Below are positions 16,452-26,614 of a stretch of DNA of 64,000 nucleotides, in pieces. Location: contig JAGYLD010000001.1 in NCBI GenBank assembly GCA_018401355.1, positions 51,606-115,605 on the forward strand. Reading direction: 5' to 3'. Position 1 is the first letter of the stretch; each line of letters starts with the position of its first letter. Made by a program: the position numbers and the translations under genes. The notes below the pieces were generated by a model. The model was not told where the DNA came from and did no database searches. It was given only the letters and a program-made list of their open reading frames with translations. This stretch comes from Bacteroidales bacterium. Lineage in GTDB: Bacteria > Bacteroidota > Bacteroidia > Bacteroidales > B18-G4.

Positions 16452-17522
16452 CTAATTGGCTTTACTAAAATCAGACAGATTTGTTGTGATGGTAATAAAA
16501 TTGGGAGAACCTGCAAGATGATATCTCGAACGGGAATAGCTGAAGTGAAATTTTGATATCCGGAGACCAATACCCCAGGAAATTCCCACAGTTGAAGCCT
16601 TGTTATCAACTTTCATTTCCTGTCTCCTCTGATAATTATAACCCATTCTGAAGCTCAGGAAATCCGTGATATTAAGCTCTCCTCCAACTACAATATGGCG
16701 CATGGCTTCATCGGCCGCTTTTTCAATCCAGGATTTTTCACTTTTTGTTCCTGTGATCGGATCAATACTCTCCTGCTCTTCTATTGGATCTGTATACCTG
16801 AGATCCCATCTTTCAAGATGGTTCAGCAACACAGAAAACCTGAATGGCAGGTGCTTAAGCCCTTTGGAAACACCCAGTTGCATTTCAAAAGGCAGTGGTT
16901 CATTGTTGCTTCCATTGTATGCTTTAAGCTGATAACCAATATTCCGGGCAATCAAGGAAACCGTAAAATCAGATTCTTCCTTGATATAGGACCCTGCAAC
17001 ATCTACAGCCAAACCATAAGATGTATACTCATCAAAACCGGAATATATCAATTTTATATCTGAACCAATTGTAAAATTGGGGTGCAATCTTCTTCCCCAG
17101 CCTATATTCAAGGCAAGCTCGGAAGCAGTAAATTCACCTTGCTGTATACCCGATGCATCAGCCTTTTTAAATCTACCGTAGTTGATAAATTGCATGGTAG
17201 CTGCAAAACTTCCCACTTTTTCAAAGTTTCGTGAGTAAGCAGCAAACCCATAATTGATATCAGAAAAATAATCAATAAAACTCAGGCCGATGCTATTATT
17301 CATCTCAGGTGAGATCAAAGAAGGATTATTAACGGCAAGCGTAATGTCATGATCATATATGGCAAGGAAGTTCCCCCCCAGTGATGCAACCCTGGCCGAA
17401 TTGGGCAAATTTAAAAATTCATAGGTATTGTCGCCTCCTATTTGGCTGTTTCCCCTTCCGGGAATAAACAATAAAACAATTATGGAAACAAGCAGGTAAA
17501 TATCGATCCTTTTCACATGCAT
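16452..17522 (-). CDS. porQ: Type IX secretion system protein PorQ
   Basis: 356 residues with a signal peptide (to GNSQ at ~26). The mature start IGGDNTYEFLNLPNSARVASLGG is the PorQ signature, followed by the amphipathic strands of a PorV/FadL-like outer membrane beta-barrel, e.g. DITLAVNNPSLIS. PorQ together with PorU, PorV and PorZ forms the cell-surface attachment machinery of T9SS, which exists only in Bacteroidetes. The gene therefore supports the taxonomic call and implies CTD-bearing cargo proteins elsewhere. No other por gene is in this window. Confidence 0.88.
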   Translation of the reverse strand: MHVKRIDIYLLVSIIVLLFIPGRGNSQIGGDNTYEFLNLPNSARVASLGGNFLAIYDHDITLAVNNPSLISPEMNNSIGLSFIDYFSDINYGFAAYSRNFEKVGSFAATMQFINYGRFKKADASGIQQGEFTASELALNIGWGRRLHPNFTIGSDIKLIYSGFDEYTSYGLAVDVAGSYIKEESDFTVSLIARNIGYQLKAYNGSNNEPLPFEMQLGVSKGLKHLPFRFSVLLNHLERWDLRYTDPIEEQESIDPITGTKSEKSWIEKAADEAMRHIVVGGELNITDFLSFRMGYNYQRRQEMKVDNKASTVGISWGIGLRISKFHFSYSRSRYHLAGSPNFITITTNLSDFSKAN

Positions 17523-17597
17523 CTTTTTATTGGTCTAACTATGTAGTAACACTAAAGCAAACGACATCGAATTCCGAATATTATTCATGGGTGAAGA

Positions 17598-18314
17598 TCA
17601 GTCAATCTTTTTAACTCGACCAGAACCATTGATATTGGTTTTAATTCCCGGAGTTCCCTTATAATAGACATCACCACTTCCGGAAATATTTATATCTAAA
17701 TATTTAGAAGTATACAACTTACAGTTGCCCGATCCTGAAACATCGACATCGGCTTCCCGGGCCAGGAGATTATAGCCATAAAAATCACCTGAACCACTAA
17801 TGGATACATCCAGCTCCACTGTTTTACCAGCAATGTCTATTTCACCTGAACCAGCAATGTCAGCATCTATCTCATTCATATCAACCTCCAGCATCATCTG
17901 TCCGGAACCGTTGACATCAAGCTCAAGTTCATTTCCATTTATCTCACGTTTCGTTATAACAATTCCTGAACCACCAATCTCAATTTCTTCAATTTCAGGC
18001 ATTGACAGGAATATTGTAATCGGTTCAGTATCCCAATTGCAAACACCTTTACTATGAATATGGAGCATATCCCCACGGACTTCTGTAATGATGGCATCAA
18101 GGACATTTTCCTGTGCTTCTATCTTTACACCGAAATCAGAATCCTGTTCAAGAACAATCCTCGCATGAATTCCAAGACTTATACCGGAAAATCCTTGTAT
18201 GCTTCTCTTTTCTATAACATAATCACCCTCACCTTTAAGGTAAACGCAATCACAAGAAGATAAGATTAATAAGAAAATGAAGGACGATAATAAAACAACT
18301 GTTGCTTTTTTCAT
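17598..18314 (-). CDS. DUF2807 (head GIN domain) lipoprotein
   Basis: 238 residues. The lipoprotein signal is MKKATVVLLSSFIFLLILSSC with Cys21. The mature part is a regular beta-solenoid of the putative auto-transporter adhesin head GIN family: six GSG turns recur about every 20-25 residues (IGGSGIV, VNGSGQM, IAGSGEI, ISGSGDF, VSGSGNC, ISGSGDV, INGSGRV). It is probably anchored in the outer membrane. The function of the family is not established. It is 55 bp downstream of the aconitase stop and separated from it by a hairpin. Confidence 0.88.
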   Translation of the reverse strand: MKKATVVLLSSFIFLLILSSCDCVYLKGEGDYVIEKRSIQGFSGISLGIHARIVLEQDSDFGVKIEAQENVLDAIITEVRGDMLHIHSKGVCNWDTEPITIFLSMPEIEEIEIGGSGIVITKREINGNELELDVNGSGQMMLEVDMNEIDADIAGSGEIDIAGKTVELDVSISGSGDFYGYNLLAREADVDVSGSGNCKLYTSKYLDINISGSGDVYYKGTPGIKTNINGSGRVKKID

Positions 18315-18317
18315 AAT

Positions 18318-18354
18318 GCAGGAATTTATTTATACAATATTACAAAATTCCTGC
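18318..18354 (-). repeat. Hairpin between aconitase and the DUF2807 gene
   Basis: GCAGGAATTT (18318-18327) and AAATTCCTGC (18345-18354) are perfect 10-bp inverted repeats separated by 17 AT-rich bases. On the minus strand the hairpin lies 16 bases after the aconitase stop and 3 bases before the start codon of the DUF2807 gene. No U-run follows, so it is not a classical terminator. It may stabilise the upstream mRNA end or partly hide the downstream start. Confidence 0.5.
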
Positions 18355-18369
18355 TTCCTGATTTCCAAA

Positions 18370-20634
18370 TTATGCATTCTGCTTCCTGATCATATTCAGG
18401 GCACTTCCGGATTCAAACCACTTAATCTGGTTTTCATTATAGGAATGATTTACCAGGAATTCATCCTTTGATCCGTCATTGTGAGTTAATACAACCTTAA
18501 GTGGCTTATCGGCAGCAAACTCATCTAACCCCAGGATATCTACCAGGTCATCTTCTTGGATTTTATCATAATCACCTGGATCAGAAAACGTTATGGCCAG
18601 CATTCCCTGCTTTTTCAGATTTGTCTCATGGATCCTTGCAAATGATCGCACTAAAACAGCTTTAACGCCCATAAACCTTGGTTCCATGGCAGCATGCTCA
18701 CGGGAAGAACCCTCTCCATAATTCTCATCACCAATTATTATTGTGCTGATTTTGTTCTTTTTATATTCTTTTGCTGTTTCAGGAACAGTATCATATTCAC
18801 CGGTTAAAGTGTTCTTAACCTCGTTAGTTTTGCCGTTAAAATCATTTACAGCTCCTATCAACAGATTATTAGAGATATTTTCCAGGTGCCCCCGGTATCT
18901 CAACCAGGGTCCTGCCATACTGATATGATCTGTTGTACATTTTCCACGTGCCTTAATCAGGATTCTCAATCCTGTAAAATCTTTACCATCCCAGGGCTTA
19001 AAAGGAGAAAGGATCTGTAGCCTGTCTGAATCTGGTTTCACCTCTACCTTAATTTTACTTCCATCTTCGGCAGGAGCCATATAACCATTGTTTTCAACTT
19101 CAAAACCTTTTACAGGAAACTCTATGCCCATTGGCTCATCAAGTTTTACTTTTTCTCCATTTTTATTTATGAGTTTATCTGTTAAAGGATTAAAGTCTAG
19201 CGTCCCTGCTATGGCAAATGCAGTAACGATCTCCGGAGATGCAACAAATCCATGGGTATTGGGATTACCATCATTACGTTTTGCAAAATTCCTGTTGAAA
19301 GAAGTCATAATGGAATTCTTCATCTCCTTATCAGCATTATGTCTTGCCCATTGCCCGATACACGGCCCGCATGCATTTGCCAGAACGACTCCCCCAATAT
19401 CTTCAAAAACATTCAGGTATCCATCTCTACGAACCGTATAGCTTACCTGTTCAGAACCAGGAGTGACTGTATATTCTGATTTTACCTTAAGGTTTTTATC
19501 GAGGGCCTGTTTTGCAATGGATGCAGCCCTGGTTATGTCTTCATACGATGAGTTGGTGCATGATCCTATCAAACCAACTTCCAGTTCCAAAGGCCAGCCA
19601 TTCTCTTTTGCTTTCGCACCAAACTCAGAAACTGGTGTAGCAAGATCAGGAGTAAATGGACCGTTGATGTGTGGTTCAAGCTCAGATAAATTAATCTCGA
19701 TAACTTCATCGAAATATTTTTCCGGCGCCTGGTATACTTGGCTATCTGCCGTCAGGAAAGAGGCAACTTTATCAGCTTCCGCAGCCACATCTTTACGATC
19801 AGTTGCCATTAGATATTCCCGCATTTTTGAATCATAACCAAAAATAGAAGTGGTTGCACCTATCTCGGCACCCATATTACATATGGTTCCTTTTCCTGTA
19901 CATGAGATGCTTTCAGCTCCAGGACCAAAATACTCCAGGATGGCTCCGGTACCGCCCTTCACTGTAAGGATACCAGCCACTTTGAGTATTACATCTTTGG
20001 CAGCAGTCCAACCACTGAGGCGTCCTGTCAACTTGACACCAATTAGCCTCGGCCACCTCAATTCCCAAGGCATCCCCGCCATAACATCCACAGCATCTGC
20101 ACCACCAACGCCAATGGCAATCATCCCAAGTCCACCAGCATTGACGGTATGTGAATCGGTACCAATCATCATCCCTCCTGGGAAAGCATAATTCTCAAGA
20201 ACTACCTGATGAATAATGCCTGCTCCGGGTTCCCAGAAACCAATGCCATACTTGTTAGACACAGAAGCAAGAAAATCAAATACTTCCCTGTTGTTGTCCA
20301 TTGCCCTGGCAAGGTCTTCCTTTGCACCGGTCTTTGCCTGGATAAGATGGTCACAATGCACCGTTGAAGGTACCGCAACCTTATCTTTTCCAGCCATCAT
20401 AAACTGCAATAAAGCCATTTGGGCAGTTGCGTCCTGCATAGCCACGCGATCAGGCTTAAAGTCAACATAAGACCTGCCTCTTATAAACGACTCTTTTACT
20501 TTTCCCTGATCAAGATGAGAATAGAGAATTTTTTCCGTTAATGTCAGTGGACGTCCTACAATCTTTTTGGTTGCATCAATTCTTTCAGACATAGATGCAT
20601 ATACATTACGGATCATTTCAATGTCAAATGCCAT
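18370..20634 (-). CDS. acn: Aconitate hydratase (AcnA/mitochondrial type)
   Basis: 754 residues from the ATG at 20632-20634 ([12 protein letters not shown]). A longer reading from 20673 adds 13 residues with no family match. Cluster-binding cysteines lie in [12 protein letters not shown] and [11 protein letters not shown] (two Cys). The substrate-binding motifs [13 protein letters not shown] and, in the swivel domain, [16 protein letters not shown] are present. It interconverts citrate and isocitrate. The size and motifs fit the mitochondrial-type single-chain aconitase common in Bacteroidetes. With citrate lyase at 33.7-36.5 kb, the cell has two ways to use citrate. Confidence 0.95.
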   Translation of the reverse strand: MAFDIEMIRNVYASMSERIDATKKIVGRPLTLTEKILYSHLDQGKVKESFIRGRSYVDFKPDRVAMQDATAQMALLQFMMAGKDKVAVPSTVHCDHLIQAKTGAKEDLARAMDNNREVFDFLASVSNKYGIGFWEPGAGIIHQVVLENYAFPGGMMIGTDSHTVNAGGLGMIAIGVGGADAVDVMAGMPWELRWPRLIGVKLTGRLSGWTAAKDVILKVAGILTVKGGTGAILEYFGPGAESISCTGKGTICNMGAEIGATTSIFGYDSKMREYLMATDRKDVAAEADKVASFLTADSQVYQAPEKYFDEVIEINLSELEPHINGPFTPDLATPVSEFGAKAKENGWPLELEVGLIGSCTNSSYEDITRAASIAKQALDKNLKVKSEYTVTPGSEQVSYTVRRDGYLNVFEDIGGVVLANACGPCIGQWARHNADKEMKNSIMTSFNRNFAKRNDGNPNTHGFVASPEIVTAFAIAGTLDFNPLTDKLINKNGEKVKLDEPMGIEFPVKGFEVENNGYMAPAEDGSKIKVEVKPDSDRLQILSPFKPWDGKDFTGLRILIKARGKCTTDHISMAGPWLRYRGHLENISNNLLIGAVNDFNGKTNEVKNTLTGEYDTVPETAKEYKKNKISTIIIGDENYGEGSSREHAAMEPRFMGVKAVLVRSFARIHETNLKKQGMLAITFSDPGDYDKIQEDDLVDILGLDEFAADKPLKVVLTHNDGSKDEFLVNHSYNENQIKWFESGSALNMIRKQNA

Positions 20635-20727
20635 ATTGGAATTTTTTTGGTTAATTATTATGGTATCCTTCAATAAAAATACAGGTCACGATTATGACAA
20701 ATAAAACTGTGTTTTGTTTAAAGTGAG

Positions 20728-22374
20728 CTATTTTTTGGGACTGGGTTTCCAGTCAGCATAGTGATCTGAAACCACAAAAGTTTTTGGTTCGGTTGTGAAA
20801 TGCGCATTGGAATTATATGTCCAACCAAGAAACTCAGAGCCTCCTGCATTTTCAGTGGTGATTAAAAAGCGATTATCGAGATGGCCGAAATAATTGGCCT
20901 GGTCCCTTGGCCAGGCATGATCTCCTCCACTGGGATCCACAGGAACCCATCCATAATTTGGCAGGTATACTTCTGCCCATCTATGGAAAACATCATCCAT
21001 GCTATGATCATCACCTCTTACAACTACAGATCCAACATACCTGGCAGGTAAGCCTGCAGCACGGCACATTGAAATAAATACAAAAGTATACTCCGAACAA
21101 GATCCATTACCTCTTTCAAGAACTGTAGGAGCAGTATTCCATCCTCCTACCATCTCATAATACATGTTTTCGATCAAATGCTGATAAATGTTTCTGGCAA
21201 TCCAGTAAGGGTTCGATTCATCTCCCAGACAGGCTTTCAAAGCAACCTGAATAACCTGATGATCAAGCTGGTATTTCTCATCATTTAATAGATATTTGTC
21301 TTTTATATCCTGTGGAATATCAGATAAACTTCCAACCTGATCAGGAAAAATAAAATACCTTATCTCATAAATACTTGCATTGGTAATCATATCGCCCTCC
21401 CTGGTTTCTCCGGCTTTTACATCTTTAAAATTGAAGTGGGCACATTCCTGTCCCGAAGCATCCGTTAAAACATCAGTAAATTCATTGCTGTGCTTAATAT
21501 CATTGATTAACTGACTGCTTCGATTTTGTGGAATGGCCAGGTAAATATCCGCGGTAAGTATTTTTCCCGGGCCAAAATTTGTAATTTCATGTGTATAATT
21601 CACAACAGCATTGCGCTCATTATAGCGACGGAAAAGGTCATTATCTCTGATTGATAATTGAAAAACCTGGTCTTTTTCCGTATCCACTGCCCATAAATAG
21701 TTTCCATCAAAGCAAAGACCCAGTGTAAATTTCCCCGGGGCATTGGTAATAATAAGCACAGTACCGTTTTCCGGCTCAACCATGTATATTTCATCACGAA
21801 TCCGGTCGGACACCCATAAATAGTTTCCATCAAATGTGAGACCACGCGGGTCAGATGATGGGGATTTAAATTCCATGATGGTGGTACCATCATCGGCATC
21901 AAATTGTATGATCTTATCAGCTCTGTTATCGGCACACCAAAGATATTTACCATCCCATGCCAAACCCCGTGGATCAGGAGAAGGTGCCTGGATGGTATGA
22001 AGAATATAACCATTGGAAGGATCTAACTTATATATTACCCCCTGATAGTTTTCAGATAATGGCAATCCTCCTTTTATATCCGCTGCCCACAGATACTTTC
22101 CATCCCACGTAAGACCTGTAGGCCAGTAACCCGGAGTTGGGATACTTCGAACAACCTTGCCACTTCCCGGATCAATGCAAAATATTTTTTTTTCCTTCCT
22201 GTCGGACAGCCAAATATGCTCACCATCAAAAGTCATTCCCGTCGGATACATGCCTGGTATATCCAGTGATTTTATTTTTTCCCCGGTGTAAGCACTGGAT
22301 CGTTCCGGGATAAGGATAATGGATGTTGCAATCACAACCAATATCCCAAGAAAAATTCTTGTGGAATAATTCAT
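20728..22374 (-). CDS. Exported beta-propeller protein with C-terminal transglutaminase-like domain
   Basis: 548 residues. The N-terminal signal/anchor segment spans ~9-29. Residues ~35-245 hold five propeller-type repeats with the motif P.GLTFDG.YLWV.D (DIPGMYPTGMTFDGEHIW, PRGLAWDGKYLWCAD, PRGLTFDGNYLWVSD and so on). A strand-rich linker follows, and residues ~370-520 form a transglutaminase-like domain with Cys426 (RGNGSCSEYT), His464 (FHRWAEVYL) and Asp480 (VPVDPSG), a complete triad. Such domains are usually proteases or peptide-modifying enzymes. The propeller probably recognises a protein or cell-wall partner in the periplasm. It is 21 bp from nusB on the same strand. Confidence 0.85.
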   Translation of the reverse strand: MNYSTRIFLGILVVIATSIILIPERSSAYTGEKIKSLDIPGMYPTGMTFDGEHIWLSDRKEKKIFCIDPGSGKVVRSIPTPGYWPTGLTWDGKYLWAADIKGGLPLSENYQGVIYKLDPSNGYILHTIQAPSPDPRGLAWDGKYLWCADNRADKIIQFDADDGTTIMEFKSPSSDPRGLTFDGNYLWVSDRIRDEIYMVEPENGTVLIITNAPGKFTLGLCFDGNYLWAVDTEKDQVFQLSIRDNDLFRRYNERNAVVNYTHEITNFGPGKILTADIYLAIPQNRSSQLINDIKHSNEFTDVLTDASGQECAHFNFKDVKAGETREGDMITNASIYEIRYFIFPDQVGSLSDIPQDIKDKYLLNDEKYQLDHQVIQVALKACLGDESNPYWIARNIYQHLIENMYYEMVGGWNTAPTVLERGNGSCSEYTFVFISMCRAAGLPARYVGSVVVRGDDHSMDDVFHRWAEVYLPNYGWVPVDPSGGDHAWPRDQANYFGHLDNRFLITTENAGGSEFLGWTYNSNAHFTTEPKTFVVSDHYADWKPSPKK

Positions 22375-22394
22375 GATTTAAGTGTTTTAATTGA

Positions 22395-23360
22395 TTAACT
22401 CTCCAGCAAACCCCTGCCGGTTTTTTTGATCTTATTTTCGGAGCGGTATTCTTCAACAAGCTTGTCAAGAATACCATTTATGAAGATTTTACTTTTACCG
22501 GAGCTATAATATTTTGAAATATCAATATACTCATTCATACTAACTTTAACGGGAATAGAAGGGAACTCTGTCAACTCAACGAGTGCCATATTTATCAATA
22601 AAATATCCATGATCGCGATCCTGTCAATTTCCCAGTTTTTAGCCCGTTCTGCTATCAGCCCGCGATTATCGTCATATTGAAGTATACTTTTCCTGAACAA
22701 TTCTAACATATAATGTCTGTCTTCCAACTCTCCATTTCGGGCTTCTTTGTATACAGTAGGAAACGGATGGTGCTCCGTCCAGCTTTCTTCATAAGCTTTC
22801 AGAGTCTTTATCACCATCATATTGGCAGTGAAGTAGTCTTCAAAAGACCAGAAGATCGTTTTATCCTCGTAATATTGCTCCAGGAATTCATAGGGTCCGA
22901 TGACCTTCTTAACTATTTTCAGTAAAACATCACGATCACCTTCATAACCTTGTGGCCTGCCTTCCATAAATTTTTTGTAAAATTTGTTTTCCCGTGTGAT
23001 ATTGAATAATTTACGTAGCAACTCCTGATCATCTCCCCAATTGATCTTAAATTTATTACAATACCTCTGGTAATCACGATTACCTGCAATTTGCCTTATT
23101 ATCCTGTTTTCAATAAAACTAGTGTTTGGGTCAAGGTCTTCTTTGGTGGGATAGTACTTCTTTTTGCTTTCTTCCATTCTCCCGGCAGCGAAATCCACTA
23201 ATTCAACGAGCAGTGATAACTGCACAATGTATAATTCAAAAAGTTTATCAACACTTTTTAACAAATGCTTTTCACCAGCAACAATGTCACTGTTTCCTGA
23301 CTGAATAAAAGCATATAGCGCCTGAAGCACTTTGGTACGAAGATGCCGTCTGCTAAGCAT
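22395..23360 (-). CDS. nusB: Transcription antitermination factor NusB (long Bacteroidetes form)
   Basis: 321 residues. It starts MLSRRHLRTKVLQALYAF, the RNA-contacting NusB helix. The C-terminal part WEIDRIAIMDILLINMALVELTEFPSIPVKVSMNEYIDISKYYSSGKSKIFINGILDKL is the strongly conserved helical core that binds NusE. Most bacterial NusB are ~140 aa. The ~160-residue insertion in the middle is typical for this phylum. It acts in rRNA antitermination with NusA, NusE and NusG. A TACATTTG on the minus strand ~45 bp upstream could be a -7 element. Confidence 0.93.
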   Translation of the reverse strand: MLSRRHLRTKVLQALYAFIQSGNSDIVAGEKHLLKSVDKLFELYIVQLSLLVELVDFAAGRMEESKKKYYPTKEDLDPNTSFIENRIIRQIAGNRDYQRYCNKFKINWGDDQELLRKLFNITRENKFYKKFMEGRPQGYEGDRDVLLKIVKKVIGPYEFLEQYYEDKTIFWSFEDYFTANMMVIKTLKAYEESWTEHHPFPTVYKEARNGELEDRHYMLELFRKSILQYDDNRGLIAERAKNWEIDRIAIMDILLINMALVELTEFPSIPVKVSMNEYIDISKYYSSGKSKIFINGILDKLVEEYRSENKIKKTGRGLLES

Positions 23361-23559
23361 GAATATGAAATGAACCTAAATATGTAATCTGTTTTTGTTA
23401 AAGCAAATGTAAGGTAAAATAGTCATATTTTTAAATATATCTGAATTAAATTTTTGTTAAGAGAATAATAACAATGGAATATTTTCTTATTAGCGGTACC
23501 AATACTATAACAGAACCACTTAACATTAATTACTATTATTTCGTAACTTCGTAATAGCT

Positions 23560-25488
23560 ATGATCAATGAAATCAGGAGAATACTGCTGAAATATTGGGG
23601 GTACCATTCTTTCAGGCCCCTTCAGGAAGATATTATCTTGTCGGTACTGGAAGGGAAAGATACTTTGGCACTTTTACCTACAGGTGGGGGAAAATCTATT
23701 TGTTTCCAGGTTCCAGCCTTAAGGAATGAAGGCATATGTATAGTGGTAACACCGCTTATTGCTTTGATGAAAGATCAGGTAAACAATTTGAAGAATAAAC
23801 AAATCAAAGCGGCAGCCATATACTCGGGTATGCATCAGCGTGAAATCGATATCGTACTTGACAATGCAACCTATGGGGACTTAAAATTCCTGTATATTTC
23901 ACCGGAAAGGCTGGAATCGGAAATGTTCCGGGAAAGACTGGAACAAATGAGTGTTTCACTTATAGCTGTGGATGAAGCTCATTGCATATCACAGTGGGGA
24001 TATGATTTCCGTCCCCCATACCTTAAAATTGCTGAAGCCCGTCAGCTGATTCCAGGTGTACCGATACTTGCGCTTACTGCTACTGCCACTCCCGTGGTGG
24101 TGGATGACATACAGGAGAAGCTGGAATTTCAGAAAAAGAATGTTTTTCAAAAAAGTTTTTCCAGGAATAACCTGGCATACATTGTGCACAAAAGTGAAGA
24201 TAAGTTCGGACAAATGCTGAGGATGATCAACAAAAATCCCGGAACAGGAATTATCTATGTAAGAAACCGTAGAAGAACCAAAGAGGTTGCCGATTTCCTT
24301 ACCAAACAAAATATTAAAGCTGATTTTTACCATGCCGGCCTGGATCCAAAAACAAGGGAACGAAAACAAGATGAATGGGTCCATGAGAAGATCAAGGTCA
24401 TGGTATCTACCAATGCTTTTGGAATGGGGATAGACAAACCCAATGTCAGGTTTGTAGTTCACCTGGATCTCCCGGACAGTTTAGAGGCATATTTTCAGGA
24501 AGCAGGACGTGCCGGAAGGGATGAAAAAGAATCTTTTGCTCTTTTGCTGTTTGATGATTCAGATATTGGAAACTCCCGAAGAAACTTTGAGAACAGTTAC
24601 CCGCCCAGGGAGACCATTAAAGCAGTCTATCAGGCAATAGGAAACTATTACCAACTGGCAGAGGGAAGTGGAAAAGACTTAAGTTTTGACTTTGACCTGC
24701 ATGAATTATGCGAAACATACAGATTTTCTCCCGTGATCGTTTACAGCTCTTTAAAATTCCTTGAAAAAGAAGGATACATTCTGATGAACGAATCTTTTTA
24801 CTCTCCTTCCAAGCTTTTCATACCAATAAATCATGAGGACCTCTACCGGTTCCAGGTTGAAAACCCGAAGTTTGACCCCTTCATCAAACTACTCCTGCGA
24901 TTATATTCGGGATTATTTAATGATTTTGTCAAAATAAATGAAAATGAAATTGCTATCAAAGGTGATATTAAAAAAGAATTGGCACTTAAATATCTATTCA
25001 CGTTGAGCAAATTCGGTGTAATCAATTATCTGCAGGCAAAATCAAAACCGCAAATCGTATTTTTAAAAGAGAGACTTGATGTTAAAAACCTTCTGCTTTC
25101 GAGCACAAATTATGAGGAACGGAAAGCTGAAGCAAGCAGAAGAATGGAAAGCGTCATAAACTATGCCTCTGAATCAAATCAATGCCGTAGCCAGATCTTG
25201 CTTAATTATTTCGGAGAAAAAAACAGCAACAGATGCGGTAAATGCGATGTCTGCCTGAAACGAAATAAACTAAAAATAAACGACCTGGAATTTGATAAGA
25301 TTTCTAATGAAATAAGCAAGATGATCAGGAAGTCAGCTTTGACCTTGCAGGAGATTGTTTTTGACATGGACGGCTTCCAGGAAGAAAAAGTCATTGAAGT
25401 GATAAGATGGCTGGAAGAAGGAGGGCAGATAATTAAAAATTCCGACCAACAGTATGAATGGAGAAAACAATTTCGCTTATTCATATAA
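23560..25488 (+). CDS. recQ: ATP-dependent DNA helicase, RecQ family
   Basis: 642 residues. Helicase domain with Walker A PTGGGKS (40-46), DEAH box at 138-141 (VDEAHCISQWGYDFRP, the RecQ-specific aromatic loop), and motif VI QEAGRAGRD. The RQC zinc region follows, with Cys in NQCRSQ and NRCGKCDVC. The C-terminus (TLQEIVFDMDGFQEEKVIEVIRWLEEGGQI) is a short winged-helix-like segment and there is no HRDC domain, so this is the shorter of the two RecQ types common in Bacteroidetes. It works in fork repair and recombination. Its ATG at 23560 follows 199 bp of intergenic DNA shared with the divergent nusB. Confidence 0.94.
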   Translation: MINEIRRILLKYWGYHSFRPLQEDIILSVLEGKDTLALLPTGGGKSICFQVPALRNEGICIVVTPLIALMKDQVNNLKNKQIKAAAIYSGMHQREIDIVLDNATYGDLKFLYISPERLESEMFRERLEQMSVSLIAVDEAHCISQWGYDFRPPYLKIAEARQLIPGVPILALTATATPVVVDDIQEKLEFQKKNVFQKSFSRNNLAYIVHKSEDKFGQMLRMINKNPGTGIIYVRNRRRTKEVADFLTKQNIKADFYHAGLDPKTRERKQDEWVHEKIKVMVSTNAFGMGIDKPNVRFVVHLDLPDSLEAYFQEAGRAGRDEKESFALLLFDDSDIGNSRRNFENSYPPRETIKAVYQAIGNYYQLAEGSGKDLSFDFDLHELCETYRFSPVIVYSSLKFLEKEGYILMNESFYSPSKLFIPINHEDLYRFQVENPKFDPFIKLLLRLYSGLFNDFVKINENEIAIKGDIKKELALKYLFTLSKFGVINYLQAKSKPQIVFLKERLDVKNLLLSSTNYEERKAEASRRMESVINYASESNQCRSQILLNYFGEKNSNRCGKCDVCLKRNKLKINDLEFDKISNEISKMIRKSALTLQEIVFDMDGFQEEKVIEVIRWLEEGGQIIKNSDQQYEWRKQFRLFI

Positions 25489-25517
25489 ACCACATCAGGA
25501 AAATTTAATCATAAAAC

Positions 25518-26108
25518 ATGAAACTGGACAAGAGGTTTTATCTGAGGGATGATGTTGTAGAAATTGCTTGTGATTTACTTGGTAAAACCCTCATTACCAA
25601 TTACAATGGCCAGCTTACTTCCGGTTTAATAACTGAAACCGAAGCATATGCTGGTAAGGGGGATAAGGCTTCACATGCCTACGGTGGCAGAAAAACAAAA
25701 AGAACAGAGATCATGTTCAGGCAGGGAGGGATAGCTTATATTTATTTATGTTATGGCATTCATTCATTATTCAACATTGTGACCAATAAAGAAAACATCC
25801 CTCACGCTATTCTTATTCGCGGAATACTACCTGTTGATGGCAAGGATATCATGATGAAAAGAACCAGAAAAGCAACCATTGATAAAAATTTTGGCGTTGG
25901 GCCAGGCAAGGTAAGCAAAGCCCTGGGCATACATTTTTCAGATTCGGGAAGAGACTTGACAGGAGAAAGGATCTGGGTAGAAGACAGGGGAATAATTATA
26001 GAAAATAACAGCATTTTAATCACCTCAAGAATTGGCATTGACTACGCAGAAGAGGATGCAAAACTACCATATAGGTTTGTGATCAAAGACCCGGAACGGT
26101 ACATCTAA
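25518..26108 (+). CDS. DNA-3-methyladenine glycosylase (AAG/MPG family)
   Basis: 196 residues, the usual length. Motifs ARDLLGK-type VVEIACDLLGKTLI, the catalytic Glu in ITETEAYAGKGDKASHAYGG, the intercalating Tyr region GIAYIYLCYGIHSLFN, and FGVGPGKVSKALGI. It removes alkylated and deaminated purines in base excision repair. It follows recQ by 29 bp and both may form a small repair operon ending at the hairpin at 26107-26137. Confidence 0.95.
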   Translation: MKLDKRFYLRDDVVEIACDLLGKTLITNYNGQLTSGLITETEAYAGKGDKASHAYGGRKTKRTEIMFRQGGIAYIYLCYGIHSLFNIVTNKENIPHAILIRGILPVDGKDIMMKRTRKATIDKNFGVGPGKVSKALGIHFSDSGRDLTGERIWVEDRGIIIENNSILITSRIGIDYAEEDAKLPYRFVIKDPERYI

Positions 26109-26137
26109 AAAAAAAAGCCCTTGAAGGGCTTTTTTTA
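26107..26137. terminator. Bidirectional intrinsic terminator between the glycosylase gene and hup
   Basis: A run of A (26107-26116), stem GCCCT (26117-26121), loop TGA, stem AGGGC (26125-26129) and a run of T (26130-26137) form a hairpin followed by a U-tract on either strand. It starts within the stop codon of the glycosylase gene and lies 16 bp before the stop of hup, which converges. This is the clearest terminator in the window. Confidence 0.9.
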
Positions 26138-26152
26138 TTTTTTATCCATGGT

Positions 26153-26425
26153 TTATTTTACCATGTTTGAAAGTTCGTTTCCAGGTTTGAATTTAACGAC
26201 TTTCTTGGCAGCGATTTTGATTTCAGCGCCTGTTTGCGGGTTTCTTCCTTTTCTTGATGCCCTGGTGGCAGTTGAGAAAGAACCGAATCCAACAAGAGCT
26301 ACCCTATCGCCTTTCTTCAGAGCTTTTGAAGTTGTGTCGACAAATGCTTCAAGTGCCCTTTTGGCATCAGCTTTGGTCATGCCGGTATTGGCTGCCATCG
26401 CATCAATTAATTCTGCTTTATTCAT
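26153..26425 (-). CDS. hup: HU family DNA-binding protein
   Basis: 90 residues, exactly HU-sized: MNKAELIDAMAANTGMTKADAKRALEAF, then the beta-arm region GFGSFSTATRASRKGRNPQTGAEIKIAAKKVVKFKPG with the conserved Arg-Asn-Pro. It is a dimeric, abundant nucleoid protein that bends DNA without much sequence preference. The gene stands alone with a strong promoter (26478-26507) and a strong terminator, as expected for high expression. Confidence 0.96.
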   Translation of the reverse strand: MNKAELIDAMAANTGMTKADAKRALEAFVDTTSKALKKGDRVALVGFGSFSTATRASRKGRNPQTGAEIKIAAKKVVKFKPGNELSNMVK

Positions 26426-26477
26426 AGCTCAAAAAATTTTTGGTTAATAAAATGATAAAGAATATCTAAAACCTCTA

Positions 26478-26507
26478 CAAATATAGTCGTTTAGAGACAA
26501 AAGTCAA
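26478..26507 (-). promoter_or_regulatory. Bacteroidetes-type promoter of hup
   Basis: On the minus strand TTG (26505-26507) is separated by 19 bases from TATATTTG (26478-26485), a full match to the -33/-7 consensus of the phylum's primary sigma factor. The ATG follows ~45 bases after the predicted start site. This is the best promoter match in the window. Confidence 0.75.
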
Positions 26508-26614
26508 GTCTAAATACCCTGAAACCCCTGTAAATGTTAATAAAACGGCATTTTTGTTAATAACTTAGGGCCAAAACCTGCTATTTCAGGCCATTTCAAG
26601 CAATTTTTCAAATA

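Noticed and set aside
23989-24462. 157-codon open frame antisense to recQ
   Set aside because: It has no recognisable motif, overlaps the strongly conserved helicase core, and is a shadow of its codon pattern. Similar antisense frames in E2, ftsK, parE and rlmD were dropped for the same reason.
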